Source: WFQV01 sp964611145
GTDB lineage: Bacteria > Bacteroidota > Ignavibacteria > Ignavibacteriales > Melioribacteraceae
Direction: 5' to 3'
NCBI GenBank assembly: GCA_964611145.1
Contig: CAZSYM010000037.1
Span: 1-24,541 of the forward strand
Length of the DNA stretch: 24,541 nt
The notes beneath the pieces are model-generated. The model was not told where the DNA came from and made no database searches. It saw only the letters and a program-made list of their open reading frames with translations. A program made the translations under genes and the position numbers. Positions 7,269 to 15,376 of this stretch are shown here, in pieces. The stretch's first letter is position 1, and the number at the start of each line of letters is the position of its first letter.

Positions 7269-8806
7269 CCGCGCGGTATTTGCGCAATATCGTTCTCGGA
7301 AGTTTCGTAATACTGATTTTATTGCCTTTCGTCTATGTTGTCGTCGCCGCTTTCTTCTCCCCCGATGCGGCGCAAAACTTTTCGCAACTTGATGCGCGAA
7401 CGATTTCGCTTCTTTTCAAAAGCGTTCTTCTTGCGGCTGTCGTTGCGTTTTTTGCAACGCTTATCGGCGGCGCGCTCGCATTTTTCCTTTACAAAACCGA
7501 AATGAAATTCGCGGCAACACTGAAAATACTGGTCTTAATTCCGCTTTTCGTTTCGCCTTACGTTTTTGCAACCGCCTGGCGCGATTTCTTTTTTTCATTT
7601 TTTTCAAGAACCGATATTTTCGCTCCGCTACTCGGAACGGCTTGGGTTTTAACTCTTGTTTACGCTCCGCTTGCAATGCTTGTAATCGGAAACGCGTATG
7701 CAAACGTAGATGCGACATTCGAAGAACAAGGATTAACCGTAACGGCGCCGCGAAACGTGATAATCAAAATAGTTTTTCCGCTTGTCAAAAAGGCGTTCTT
7801 AACCGCGTTCGTTTTGGTTTTTATTTTTGCTCTTTCTAATTTTTCCGTTCCCGAATTGCTCGGCGCTAACGTTTTCGCGGTGGAAATTTTTACGGAGTTC
7901 TCCGCATTTTACAATCACTCGCTCGCTATTATTCAAGCGCTGTTGCTCGCGCTCGTTTGCCTTTCGCTTTTGACATTTGAGAAAAAACAAATTTCCGAAG
8001 CGCGCTTTTTTTCAGTCGGATTGAAAGGTAAAAAAACGTTTCGTTACAATATTAAAAATTCGCTTCCGTTTCTTTTCGTGCTGTTTTGGATTTTTTTAAC
8101 TTCCTTTTTTCCGCTTGCGGTTCTTATTTCAAAAATTCCCGATTTCAAAACGCTTGCTAACGCCTTCGCATTGCTTCGCGACGCAATTCTGAATTCGCTC
8201 GGACTTGCGTTTGTTTCCGCAATCTTTATCGTCTTAATCGGACTTGCGGCAACGCTCGGCTCGGATAAAAACAAACCGACCGCGTTTTTTAACGGCTCCG
8301 CTCTTTTTACTTTCGCACTGCCTTCAATTGCGCTCGGCATTGCGTTGATTAAGTTTTACAACACTTCCGCATTAGAATTCATTTACGCGACGGCGGCAAT
8401 AATCGTTTTGGCGCACGTCGGAAAGTTCTCTTTCGTTTCAGCGAAAATAATCGGAAACGCGCTTTCGCAAATTCCCGCGTCGTTTGAAGAAGCGGCGAAA
8501 CTTGCGGGGGCAAAATATTTCACGCGAATGTTCAAAATCATTTTACCGCAAATTGCGCCCGCGCTTTTCGCCACTTTCGCAATCTCTTTCGTTTTCTCTT
8601 TCGGCGAAGTCGCCGCTACAATTATGGTTTATCCGCCCGGCACGGAATTGCTCTCAGTGAAAGTTTTCACGATTTCATCGAACGCGCCGCAGGCTCTCGT
8701 AAGCGCAATGACGTTTCTCCTTTTCGCCTCCACGCTTTCGGTTTTCGTTTTGTTTTACTTAATTTCAAAACCGTTTATGAAAAAATTCAATTTCGCGAAT
8801 GCTTGA
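7253..8806 (+). CDS. Fused ABC importer permease (two membrane domains)
   Basis: Inner-membrane channel of the importer. From the ATG at 7253 the product is 517 residues, about the normal size for FbpB/FutB-type permeases that carry two binding-protein-dependent transport domains in one chain. About twelve hydrophobic segments are visible. Each half has the cytoplasmic EAA loop that docks on the ATPase: EEQGLTV and following at 157-185 and SFEEAAKLAGAKYF and following at 410-437, the second with the classic EAA-G-I-LP spacing. The start overlaps the binding-protein gene by 16 bases. The frame continues upstream to 7118, but that part is arginine/serine-rich, lies in the binding-protein gene in another frame, and is not real. 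Confidence 0.9.
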   Translation: MDGEIAARYLRNIVLGSFVILILLPFVYVVVAAFFSPDAAQNFSQLDARTISLLFKSVLLAAVVAFFATLIGGALAFFLYKTEMKFAATLKILVLIPLFVSPYVFATAWRDFFFSFFSRTDIFAPLLGTAWVLTLVYAPLAMLVIGNAYANVDATFEEQGLTVTAPRNVIIKIVFPLVKKAFLTAFVLVFIFALSNFSVPELLGANVFAVEIFTEFSAFYNHSLAIIQALLLALVCLSLLTFEKKQISEARFFSVGLKGKKTFRYNIKNSLPFLFVLFWIFLTSFFPLAVLISKIPDFKTLANAFALLRDAILNSLGLAFVSAIFIVLIGLAATLGSDKNKPTAFFNGSALFTFALPSIALGIALIKFYNTSALEFIYATAAIIVLAHVGKFSFVSAKIIGNALSQIPASFEEAAKLAGAKYFTRMFKIILPQIAPALFATFAISFVFSFGEVAATIMVYPPGTELLSVKVFTISSNAPQALVSAMTFLLFASTLSVFVLFYLISKPFMKKFNFANA

Positions 8807-9509
8807 ATTAAAAAACATAACGCACTTTTACGGAAACAAAACGTCTCTTGAAAATTTTTCGTTGCAAGCGCCGCGCGGCGAAATCACTTGCTTGCTCGGT
8901 AGTTCGGGTTGTGGAAAAACAACGGCGCTTCGTTTAATTGCGGGACTTGAAGTCCCCTCCGAAGGCGAAATTACAATTAACGGGAAAACGGTTTCGCGGA
9001 ACGGAAAAATTCTCGTTCAGCCGCACGAAAGAAATATCGGCTTTATTTTTCAAGACCTTGCGTTATGGCCTCATTTCACGGTGTTGCGCAACGTCGCTTT
9101 CGGATTAAACGAAAGAAAAATTTCCGACGCTGAAAAGAAAGCGCGCGAAACGCTTGCGCTTTTCGGTTTGCAAGATTACGCCGAAAAATTTCCGCATCAA
9201 CTTTCGGGCGGACAAAAACAACTTGCGGCGATTGCACGCGCGCTCGCGCTCGAACCAAAAATTCTCTTAATGGACGAACCGCTTGCAAATCTCGACGTGA
9301 AATTGAAGCGCAAAATTTTAACTCTCGTTAAAAATCTCAAAACGGATTTCGGTTTGACAATAGTTTACGTAACGCACGACCACCGCGAAGCATTTGCGCT
9401 CGCTGATAAAATCGCAATAATCGATAACGGCAAGGTGATTGAGTTCGGTACGCCGAAAGAAATTAGACACTCTGAAAACGAATTTGTGAAATATTTTCTT
9501 GAATATTGA
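8799..9509 (+). CDS. ABC importer ATPase (Fe3+/sulfate/polyamine-type)
   Basis: Powers the importer. The 236-residue protein has Walker A GSSGCGKT (34-41), Q-loop Gln85 in FIFQDLALWPH, signature LSGGQ (135-139), Walker B ILLMDE (155-160), the D-loop ANLD and switch His193 in YVTHDH. Closest in style to FbpC/PotA-like ATPases, but those run to about 350 residues with a C-terminal TOBE domain. This one stops right after the nucleotide-binding domain, so regulation through TOBE is absent. The ATG overlaps the permease stop by 8 bases. No convincing terminator follows; a loose imperfect hairpin near 9556-9582 lacks a T-run. Confidence 0.93.
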   Translation: MLELKNITHFYGNKTSLENFSLQAPRGEITCLLGSSGCGKTTALRLIAGLEVPSEGEITINGKTVSRNGKILVQPHERNIGFIFQDLALWPHFTVLRNVAFGLNERKISDAEKKARETLALFGLQDYAEKFPHQLSGGQKQLAAIARALALEPKILLMDEPLANLDVKLKRKILTLVKNLKTDFGLTIVYVTHDHREAFALADKIAIIDNGKVIEFGTPKEIRHSENEFVKYFLEY

Positions 9510-9758
9510 TAAGCGCAGAGAACAATTAACAGTGAAAAGGAAGGCTTTCGAGAGTTAAGAATATAAAGTCTCTTTGTTCTTAGGCGCTTGTCCGTGAATC
9601 CGTGTTCTGTTAATGTGGGGCGCAGATTAAACTGGTAATCTTTTATATCAATTAAATCAGCGTTCAATAAATGAAGGATTTATCTGTATAAAATCTTTTT
9701 GTTATTTCTAATATGTTAAATTTATTCTGTTTTATCTTATTTACAATAAATGCGGTTA
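9510..9758. other. Convergent intergenic region, no gene supported
   Basis: Lies between the importer ATPase and a minus-strand gene. It holds an imperfect hairpin (TAAGAA/TTCTTA with AAAG/CTTT inside) at about 9556-9582 and a near-symmetrical GTCCGTGAATCCGTGTTC stretch at 9589-9606. The latter resembles the ACGGATT-type dispersed fragments seen in many environmental genomes. The right half is AT-rich. An antisense frame here also crosses the ATPase gene and is not credible. Confidence 0.5.
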
Positions 9759-10310
9759 CTAAAACATCTTAATATTTTTCTTTATCAAGCTTTGGGCAAA
9801 TTGTGACTTGTCGTCGCGTAAAATCAAATCATAACGTATTTTGCCGCACAAATTTGCAAGTTTCATCGAAAGTTCGTCCGATTCTAAGCCACTCAGTTTT
9901 TCATCTTGTGCCGATTTTTTTATTGTTTCTATAAATTCTGAATATTCTTCGAGAACATCGACACTTGCAAGTATTGAAATTTTATGCGTTAAAAATTCTA
10001 ACTTAATTAAATCTTCCTTTAATATCTTTTCTTTTAGAACTATTTCACGAATTAAATCTATCAACTCAATATAAAGTTCAGATTTTAAATCAAAAATTTT
10101 CACGCGTTGTTCTTTTTCAAGTTCCACTTCACTTTGTTTGCTAATCAACGCCGCAGTTACTGCCATTGTAGCAATAGTTCCGAGGATAACAAGTATAGTC
10201 TCCTGTACGTAAGGCATTTTTATTGAAGAATAATATGCTGATTGAAGGAAGATATATCCGATTAAAAACGTTACTGCGGCAATAATTGAATATTTCAAAC
10301 TCTTAGTCAT
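9759..10310 (-). CDS. Small membrane protein, two helices plus coiled coil
   Basis: Not recognised as a named family. The 183-residue product begins MTKSLKYS and has two hydrophobic helices at roughly 8-26 and 37-57 separated by a short loop. A long charged, helix-prone region rich in Glu, Lys, Leu and Ile follows from about 60 and looks like a cytoplasmic coiled coil. There is no signal peptidase site, enzymatic motif or cysteine pattern. The ATG at 10310 has AAGGAA about 8 bases upstream. It stands alone, convergent to the ABC operon and divergent from the YqaA-like gene. It is AT-rich, in contrast to the importer genes beside it. Confidence 0.7.
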   Translation of the reverse strand: MTKSLKYSIIAAVTFLIGYIFLQSAYYSSIKMPYVQETILVILGTIATMAVTAALISKQSEVELEKEQRVKIFDLKSELYIELIDLIREIVLKEKILKEDLIKLEFLTHKISILASVDVLEEYSEFIETIKKSAQDEKLSGLESDELSMKLANLCGKIRYDLILRDDKSQFAQSLIKKNIKMF

Positions 10311-10406
10311 TTGAATAGTTCCTTGTTTAATAATTTCTTGTATTTATTCGCTAAAGATAACAAAAAGCTTTTTAGGAATTGTCGAAGATTTTTTGGAGAG
10401 GTTCTA

Positions 10407-10475
10407 ATGATTGTTAATTATTCCACGTTTCCTTATACTTGCAATTTATTTTTGGGTAAGTATGAAATATCTTAG
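10407..10475 (+). CDS. Possible 22-codon leader ORF before the YqaA-like gene
   Basis: An ATG at 10407 sits 5 bases after a strong GGAGAGG ribosome site (10395-10401) and opens a 22-residue frame ending at TAG 10473-10475, overlapping the likely start of the next gene (10462) by 14 bases. It could be a leader that couples translation, or the ribosome site may serve a TTG at 10411 in the downstream frame. Weak evidence. Confidence 0.25.
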   Translation: MIVNYSTFPYTCNLFLGKYEIS

Positions 10476-11079
10476 ACAGCTTTACGATTGGGTTCTGCAT
10501 TGGGCGGATACGCGTTACGGTCCCGCGGCGCTTTTTATTTTGGCTTTTGCCGAGGCTTCTTTTTTCCCTGTTCCTCCGGATGCCCTTTTGATTGCGTTGG
10601 TATTGGGTGCTCAAAAGAAAGCTTTCCGCTTTGCCGCCAATTGTACCATAGGTTCTTTGCTTGGCGCGTTTGCCGGTTATGCAATCGGTTATTTTATTTG
10701 GTGGCAAAGCCCGGAGCAATTTTCCTCCGTGGCACATTTCTTTTTTAATAATATTCCCGGATTTTCCGAAAAACTTTTCTTTGATGTTAAACAACTATAT
10801 GATAAGTGGAATTTCTGGATTATCTTTACCGCCGGTTTCACGCCTATCCCTTATAAGGTATTTACCATTAGTGCCGGAGCTTTTCAAATTAGCTTGCCTA
10901 TGTTTATCCTCGCCAGTGTTTTTTCACGTGCCGGTAGATTCTTTCTCGTCTCTTTTCTTATTTGGAAATTCGGCGAACCGATTAGAACCTTTATTGATAA
11001 ATATTTTAATGTGCTCGCAATCCTTTTTACCGTCCTCTTGATAGGCGGATTTGTTGTGGTGAACTATTTGATAAAGTAA
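10462..11079 (+). CDS. YqaA/DedA-family (VTT domain) membrane protein
   Basis: Integral inner-membrane protein of the VTT/SNARE-associated superfamily, whose better-known members move lipids across the membrane or maintain membrane homeostasis. The 205-residue product from ATG 10462 begins MKYLRQLYDWVLHWADT, the usual start of YqaA-like proteins. It has LAFAEASFFPVPPDALLIAL near 27-46, in which Glu and the PVPP are conserved, and GFTPIPYKVFTISAGAF near 125, the second half of the re-entrant signature. Several hydrophobic helices and a C-terminal anchor follow. A TTG at 10411 would add 17 residues and is nearer to the good Shine-Dalgarno; the family start argues against it. Its substrate is unknown. 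A hairpin and T-run follow the stop. Confidence 0.85.
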   Translation: MKYLRQLYDWVLHWADTRYGPAALFILAFAEASFFPVPPDALLIALVLGAQKKAFRFAANCTIGSLLGAFAGYAIGYFIWWQSPEQFSSVAHFFFNNIPGFSEKLFFDVKQLYDKWNFWIIFTAGFTPIPYKVFTISAGAFQISLPMFILASVFSRAGRFFLVSFLIWKFGEPIRTFIDKYFNVLAILFTVLLIGGFVVVNYLIK

Positions 11080-11091
11080 AAAGAAAGTCTT

Positions 11092-11114
11092 TTCGCTCCA
11101 AGCGAACATTTTTT
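11092..11114 (+). terminator. Rho-independent terminator after the YqaA-like gene
   Basis: TTCGCT and AGCGAA form a perfect 6-bp stem with a CCA loop (11092-11106), followed by CA and six T. It lies 12 bases after the stop codon. Confidence 0.6.
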
Positions 11115-11304
11115 ACCGCATACATTTTTGGAATTTTTGATATACTCAACTGAATTTCTGAAGGAATTTTATTTGTCTTATCCTTTTTGTCATAGCGATG
11201 AACTTTTCCCGACCTTCCCTTTTCGATTTTAGAAGGTTCCCCTCCTTTCTCAATTGATTTTCGGAAATAAAAAGAATATTTTGGCAATAAAAATAGAGGT
11301 TATT

Positions 11305-12396
11305 ATGAACATTGAAGAAGTAATCAAAAAAGCTCCGAAAGTGCTTTTGCACGACCATTTGGACGGCGGTTTGCGCCCTGAAACTATCATCGAATTAGCC
11401 GAAGAAATTGGTTACAAGGAATTACCAACCAAAGATCCTGTGGAACTTGGAAAATGGTTTCACCGAGGTGCCAACAAGGGAAATTTGGTGGAATATTTGG
11501 AAGGCTTCAAACATACCGTTGCGGTAATGCAAACGAAAGAAGCGTTGGAAAGAGTGGCGTACGAAATGATTGAAGATATGTACAAAGACGGTGTGGTTTA
11601 TGTGGAAACGCGCTTTGCCCCCGTGCTTCATCAGGAAAAAGGTTTGCATTACGACGATATTATTACTTCCGTTTTGAAGGGTTTGGAACGCGGAAAAAAA
11701 GATTTTGGCGTAGGGTACGGACTTATCCTTTGCGCTATGCGTAATATGACCAATTCGCTCGAAATAGCCGAGCTTGCCGTTAATTATAGGCGCCGCGGAG
11801 TGGTAGGCTTCGACCTTGCGGGCGAGGAAGGCGGGTACCCTCCCAAAAAACATATTGAGGCTTTTCAATTTATTCAACGGGAGAATTTCAATATTACGAT
11901 TCATGCCGGGGAGGCTTTCGGAAAAGAGTCCATTTGGCAAGCTATTCAATGGTGCGGTGCGCATAGAATAGGACATGCCACACGTTTAACCGAGGATGTG
12001 GTTTTCGATGAGGAACGCAATATTCAAGCGCTTGGCGATTTGGCTCAATATGTCCTTGATAAAAGAATACCTCTCGAAATTTGTCTCCTCAGCAATGTGC
12101 ATACCGGTGCTGTGGATAAGTTGGAGAATCATCCTTTTTATCCTTTTTACAAGTCGAAGTTTAGAGTTTTTCTGAATACGGACGACCGCTTGATGAGCGA
12201 TACTACTCTAACGAAAGAGTACTTGACAGCATCGAAGCTTTGGAAATTGACATTGGACGATGTCGAAAAGTTAAATATAAACGCAATGAAATCGGCGTTT
12301 ATTCCTTACAATGAAAGATTGTATTATATCTACGAGGTAATAAAACCCGGATATCAGAAATTAAGAGAAGAATTGTTAACATTAAAATCGGTGTGA
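11305..12396 (+). CDS. add: Adenosine deaminase
   Basis: Zinc enzyme converting adenosine to inosine and ammonia in purine salvage. The 363-residue length is normal. Metal and catalytic motifs are present: His16 and His18 in LLHDHLDGG, HAGEAFG with the catalytic Glu, HRIGHATR with the catalytic His, and the aspartate pair in FLNTDDR. The ATG at 11305 is preceded by AGAGG; the frame extends to 11254 but the added residues are not family-like. First gene of a tight group, with the next start only 4 bases after its stop. The 190 bases before it, after the previous terminator, hold no gene. A closely related deaminase specificity (for example adenine) cannot be fully excluded. Confidence 0.93.
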   Translation: MNIEEVIKKAPKVLLHDHLDGGLRPETIIELAEEIGYKELPTKDPVELGKWFHRGANKGNLVEYLEGFKHTVAVMQTKEALERVAYEMIEDMYKDGVVYVETRFAPVLHQEKGLHYDDIITSVLKGLERGKKDFGVGYGLILCAMRNMTNSLEIAELAVNYRRRGVVGFDLAGEEGGYPPKKHIEAFQFIQRENFNITIHAGEAFGKESIWQAIQWCGAHRIGHATRLTEDVVFDEERNIQALGDLAQYVLDKRIPLEICLLSNVHTGAVDKLENHPFYPFYKSKFRVFLNTDDRLMSDTTLTKEYLTASKLWKLTLDDVEKLNINAMKSAFIPYNERLYYIYEVIKPGYQKLREELLTLKSV

Positions 12397-12400
12397 TAGT

Positions 12401-12739
12401 ATGAGCAAAAAGTTGTTTAAAAGATACGATTTTGAATTTGATAAAAACGATAAAAAGCTCTTGATTACTTTTTGTAGTCAGGTTATAAGACAAATGGAAG
12501 GAGACCAACGCTTTGCAAGGGATGTGAACGTTTTTTCTTCGATTATTTCCAAGTTGAAACAGGATACTGAAAAGGTGAAATTAACAAAAGAAGAAAAAAC
12601 GAAACTTGTTTTGCAATTGAAGGAAAACATTAAATATGCCGAAAAAGAAATGAAGAAAAGTTGGTTTATTAAACGCTGGATGTTAAAGTCTATGTATAAG
12701 CAGTATGTGGGTTTAATTCAAAAATATTTCGAAGAGTGA
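12401..12739 (+). CDS. Unknown 112-residue basic helical protein
   Basis: No family recognised. The product is rich in Lys, Glu and Phe and looks helical and soluble, with no signal peptide, cysteine cluster or membrane segment. One possible amphipathic stretch, KKSWFIKRWMLKSMYKQY, lies near 83-100. The ATG is 4 bases after the add stop and the stop is 4 bases before hutU, so it is locked into the operon and almost certainly expressed. Upstream sequence GTGTGATAGT is a poor ribosome site, suggesting coupling to add. Codon use matches its neighbours. Confidence 0.75.
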   Translation: MSKKLFKRYDFEFDKNDKKLLITFCSQVIRQMEGDQRFARDVNVFSSIISKLKQDTEKVKLTKEEKTKLVLQLKENIKYAEKEMKKSWFIKRWMLKSMYKQYVGLIQKYFEE

Positions 12740-12743
12740 AAAA

Positions 12744-14393
12744 ATGAAAAGGACAATTAAAGCTCCTCGTGGCAAGGAGTTAAACACGAAAGGTTGGATT
12801 CAGGAAGCCGCTTTGCGAATGCTTATGAACAATCTTGACCCGGAAGTTGCGGAAAAGCCGGACGAACTGATTGTCTATGGCGGCTCCGGTAAGGCGGCAA
12901 GGAATTGGGAAGCCTTCGACGCAATAGTCGAAAGTCTGAAAAATCTCGAAAACGACGAAACTCTGCTCGTGCAGTCGGGAAAACCCGTGGCTATTTTCAG
13001 AACGCACACAGATGCGCCGCGAGTGATTATTTCAAATTCCATGCTTGTGCCCGATTGGGCAAATTGGGATGAGTTCCGACGTCTCGAAGCTATGGGTTTG
13101 ACCATGTACGGACAGATGACCGCCGGGAGTTGGATTTACATTGGTACACAAGGAATTTTGCAGGGGACGTACGAAACGTTTGCCGCCGCGGCAAAGAAAC
13201 ATTTCGGCGGTTCTCTTAAAGGAAAATTCCTTCTTACCGCAGGCTTGGGCGGTATGGGCGGTGCTCAGCCCTTGGCGGCTACGATGAATGGCGCTGCCTT
13301 TCTCGGTATTGAGGTGGATAAAGAAAGAATTCGAAAGAGAATCGAAACGGGCTATCTGGACGTGATGACGGAAGATTTGGACGAAGCGCTTGAGAGAGTG
13401 CTGGAAGCAAAGAACAAAGGAGAAGCTTTGTCTGTGGGACTTGTGGGGAATGCGGGAGAAATACTCCCTAAAATATTGGAGAGAAATATAATTCCCGATG
13501 TACTTACCGACCAAACTTCCGCTCACGATACCTTAAACGGTTATGTGCCGATGGGAATGTCTTACGAAGATGCCTTGCGTTTGCGCGTTGAAAATCCCAG
13601 TGAGTATATTAAACGCGCCAAGGAAACTATCGTGGTTCATGTCAAGGCAATGCTTGAATTTCAGAAGCGTGGAGCCGTGACTTTTGATTATGGTAATAAT
13701 ATTCGCGGGGAAGCTAAAGAGAACGGTGTGGATAATGCGTTCGATATTCCGGGATTTGTCCCCGAATATATTCGTCCTCTTTTCGAAGACGGGAAAGGAC
13801 CTTTCCGTTGGGCGGCTCTTTCCGGAGATCCCAAAGATATTTATGAAACGGATAAAGCCGTCATGGAAACTTTCCCGGAAGACGAAGCTCTGATAAGATG
13901 GATAAAACTGGCTCAGAAGAAAGTACATTTTCAAGGTTTGCCGTCCCGAATTTGTTGGCTCGGCTATGGCGCACGGGCTAAAATGGGTAAAATTTTCAAC
14001 GACCTTGTCGCTTCGGGAAGAGTTTCCGCTCCTATTGTAATAGGTAGGGACCATCTCGATTGTGGCTCGGTGGCTTCGCCCAATAGGGAAACCGAAGGCA
14101 TGAAGGACGGTAGCGATGCCATTGCCGATTGGCCCATTCTGAATGCCTTGTTGAACGCTATCGGGGGTGCCAGTTGGGTTTCCGTCCATCATGGCGGAGG
14201 TGTTGGAATCGGGAAAGCTATTCATGCCGGAATGGTAATCGTGGCGGACGGTTCTCCCGAGGCGGAAAAAAGATTGGAGAGAGTGCTTACTTATGATCCG
14301 GGACTCGGAATTGCTCGGCATGCGGACGCAGGCTATGAGAAAGCGATTGAGAACGCCAAAAAATTTGGTATTAAAATACCACTATTAAAATAA
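12744..14393 (+). CDS. hutU: Urocanate hydratase (urocanase)
   Basis: Second step of histidine degradation, urocanate to imidazolonepropionate, with NAD+ as an electrophilic cofactor. The 549-residue product is full length. Motifs seen include YGGSGKAARNW, the QMTAGSWIYIGTQGILQGTYE region, the NAD-binding TAGLGGMGGAQPLA, DQTSAHDTLNGY, and IVIGRDHLD followed by VASPNRETEGM. Cys404 in RICWLGYG matches the position of the catalytic cysteine (Cys410 in Pseudomonas putida). No hutH, hutI or hutG lies in the window, so the rest of the pathway, if present, is elsewhere. Co-transcribed with add and serA. Confidence 0.97.
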   Translation: MKRTIKAPRGKELNTKGWIQEAALRMLMNNLDPEVAEKPDELIVYGGSGKAARNWEAFDAIVESLKNLENDETLLVQSGKPVAIFRTHTDAPRVIISNSMLVPDWANWDEFRRLEAMGLTMYGQMTAGSWIYIGTQGILQGTYETFAAAAKKHFGGSLKGKFLLTAGLGGMGGAQPLAATMNGAAFLGIEVDKERIRKRIETGYLDVMTEDLDEALERVLEAKNKGEALSVGLVGNAGEILPKILERNIIPDVLTDQTSAHDTLNGYVPMGMSYEDALRLRVENPSEYIKRAKETIVVHVKAMLEFQKRGAVTFDYGNNIRGEAKENGVDNAFDIPGFVPEYIRPLFEDGKGPFRWAALSGDPKDIYETDKAVMETFPEDEALIRWIKLAQKKVHFQGLPSRICWLGYGARAKMGKIFNDLVASGRVSAPIVIGRDHLDCGSVASPNRETEGMKDGSDAIADWPILNALLNAIGGASWVSVHHGGGVGIGKAIHAGMVIVADGSPEAEKRLERVLTYDPGLGIARHADAGYEKAIENAKKFGIKIPLLK

Positions 14394-14405
14394 GGAGATG
14401 AGAAG

Positions 14406-15329
14406 ATGAAAATATTGGTTGCAACTCAGAAACCTTTTGCCAAAGAAGCTGTTGATAAAATAAAGGAAATAGTTGAAGAAAACGGATATGAATTTGTCCT
14501 GTTGGAAAAATATGAAGAGAACTCCGTCTTGCTCGAAGCGGTAAAAGATGTCTCCGCTTTGATTGTTCGGAGCGATAAGGTTACTCGCGAAGTGATAACC
14601 GCGGCACCACAGCTGAAAATAGTTGTTCGTGCCGGTGCGGGGTATGATAATATTGACTTAGAAGCGGCAACGGAAAAGGGAATTGTCGTAATGAACACAC
14701 CGGGACAAAATTCAAACGCAGTTGCCGAATTGGCTCTCGGTTTGATGGTTTACACTGCCCGGGGATTTTTTAACGGTAAACCCGGCAGCGAACTCAAAGG
14801 CAAAACACTCGGTATTCATGCCTACGGGCATGTGGGTAGCCTTGTCGCAAAAATCGCAAAAGATGGCTTTGGTATGAATGTCTCCGCTTTCGATCCTTTC
14901 ATTCCCGATGAAAAAATAGAGTCGGACGGTGTGAAAGTCTATCATTCCGCCGAGGAATTGTATGCAAATAATCGCTATGTTTCTTTGCATATACCGGCTA
15001 ATGAGAAGACCAAAAATTCCATAAACTACGATTTGCTGATTAAAATGCCGAAAGGCGCTACCCTTGTAAACACGGCTCGGAAGGAAGTGATAAACGAGGA
15101 AGACCTTGTGAAAGTAATGGAAGAGAGAGAGGACTTTAAATATGTCTCCGACATTGCACCGGATAATGCCGATTTATTAAAAGAAAAATTTCCCGGGAGA
15201 GTTTATTTTACTCCTAAGAAAATGGGAGCTCAAACCGCCGAGGCAAACATAAATGCCGGAATTGCTGCTGCCAATCAAATTGTCAAATTTTTTAAGGATG
15301 GCGATACGACGTTTCAAGTTAATAAGTAA
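14406..15329 (+). CDS. serA: D-3-phosphoglycerate dehydrogenase, short form
   Basis: First step of serine synthesis, or a related D-2-hydroxyacid oxidation. The 307-residue protein has the N-terminal substrate domain, VVRAGAGYDNIDL, the NTPGQNSNAVAELALGLM segment, the NAD-binding turn HAYGHVG near 137-144, and the substrate arginine in NTARKE. The usual TPHxG catalytic-His motif is replaced by TPKKMGAQT. I recall this motif as a family-wide trait of short Bacteroidota SerA proteins, so it is probably not a defect. There is no ACT domain, so serine feedback through ACT is not expected. AAGGAGATGAGAAG precedes the ATG. Last gene of the operon, followed at once by a strong terminator. Confidence 0.88.
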   Translation: MKILVATQKPFAKEAVDKIKEIVEENGYEFVLLEKYEENSVLLEAVKDVSALIVRSDKVTREVITAAPQLKIVVRAGAGYDNIDLEAATEKGIVVMNTPGQNSNAVAELALGLMVYTARGFFNGKPGSELKGKTLGIHAYGHVGSLVAKIAKDGFGMNVSAFDPFIPDEKIESDGVKVYHSAEELYANNRYVSLHIPANEKTKNSINYDLLIKMPKGATLVNTARKEVINEEDLVKVMEEREDFKYVSDIAPDNADLLKEKFPGRVYFTPKKMGAQTAEANINAGIAAANQIVKFFKDGDTTFQVNK

Positions 15330-15331
15330 AT

Positions 15332-15361
15332 AAAAAAGCCCGCTTCTAAGCGGGCTTTTTT
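15332..15361. terminator. Strong bidirectional terminator
   Basis: Stem AGCCCGCT/AGCGGGCT with a 4-base loop, six A on the left and six T on the right. It serves serA on the plus strand and the cytochrome operon on the minus strand, which end 3 bases before it and 16 bases after it. Confidence 0.92.
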
Positions 15362-15376
15362 CTACGGAAAATTTTA

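Noticed and set aside
9365..9667. Minus-strand open frame reaching from intergenic DNA into the importer ATPase
   Set aside because: Most of it is antisense to the conserved end of the ATPase and the rest is non-coding in character.
13533..14321. Long minus-strand open frame (262 codons)
   Set aside because: Antisense inside hutU, a highly conserved full-length enzyme. A codon-bias shadow.
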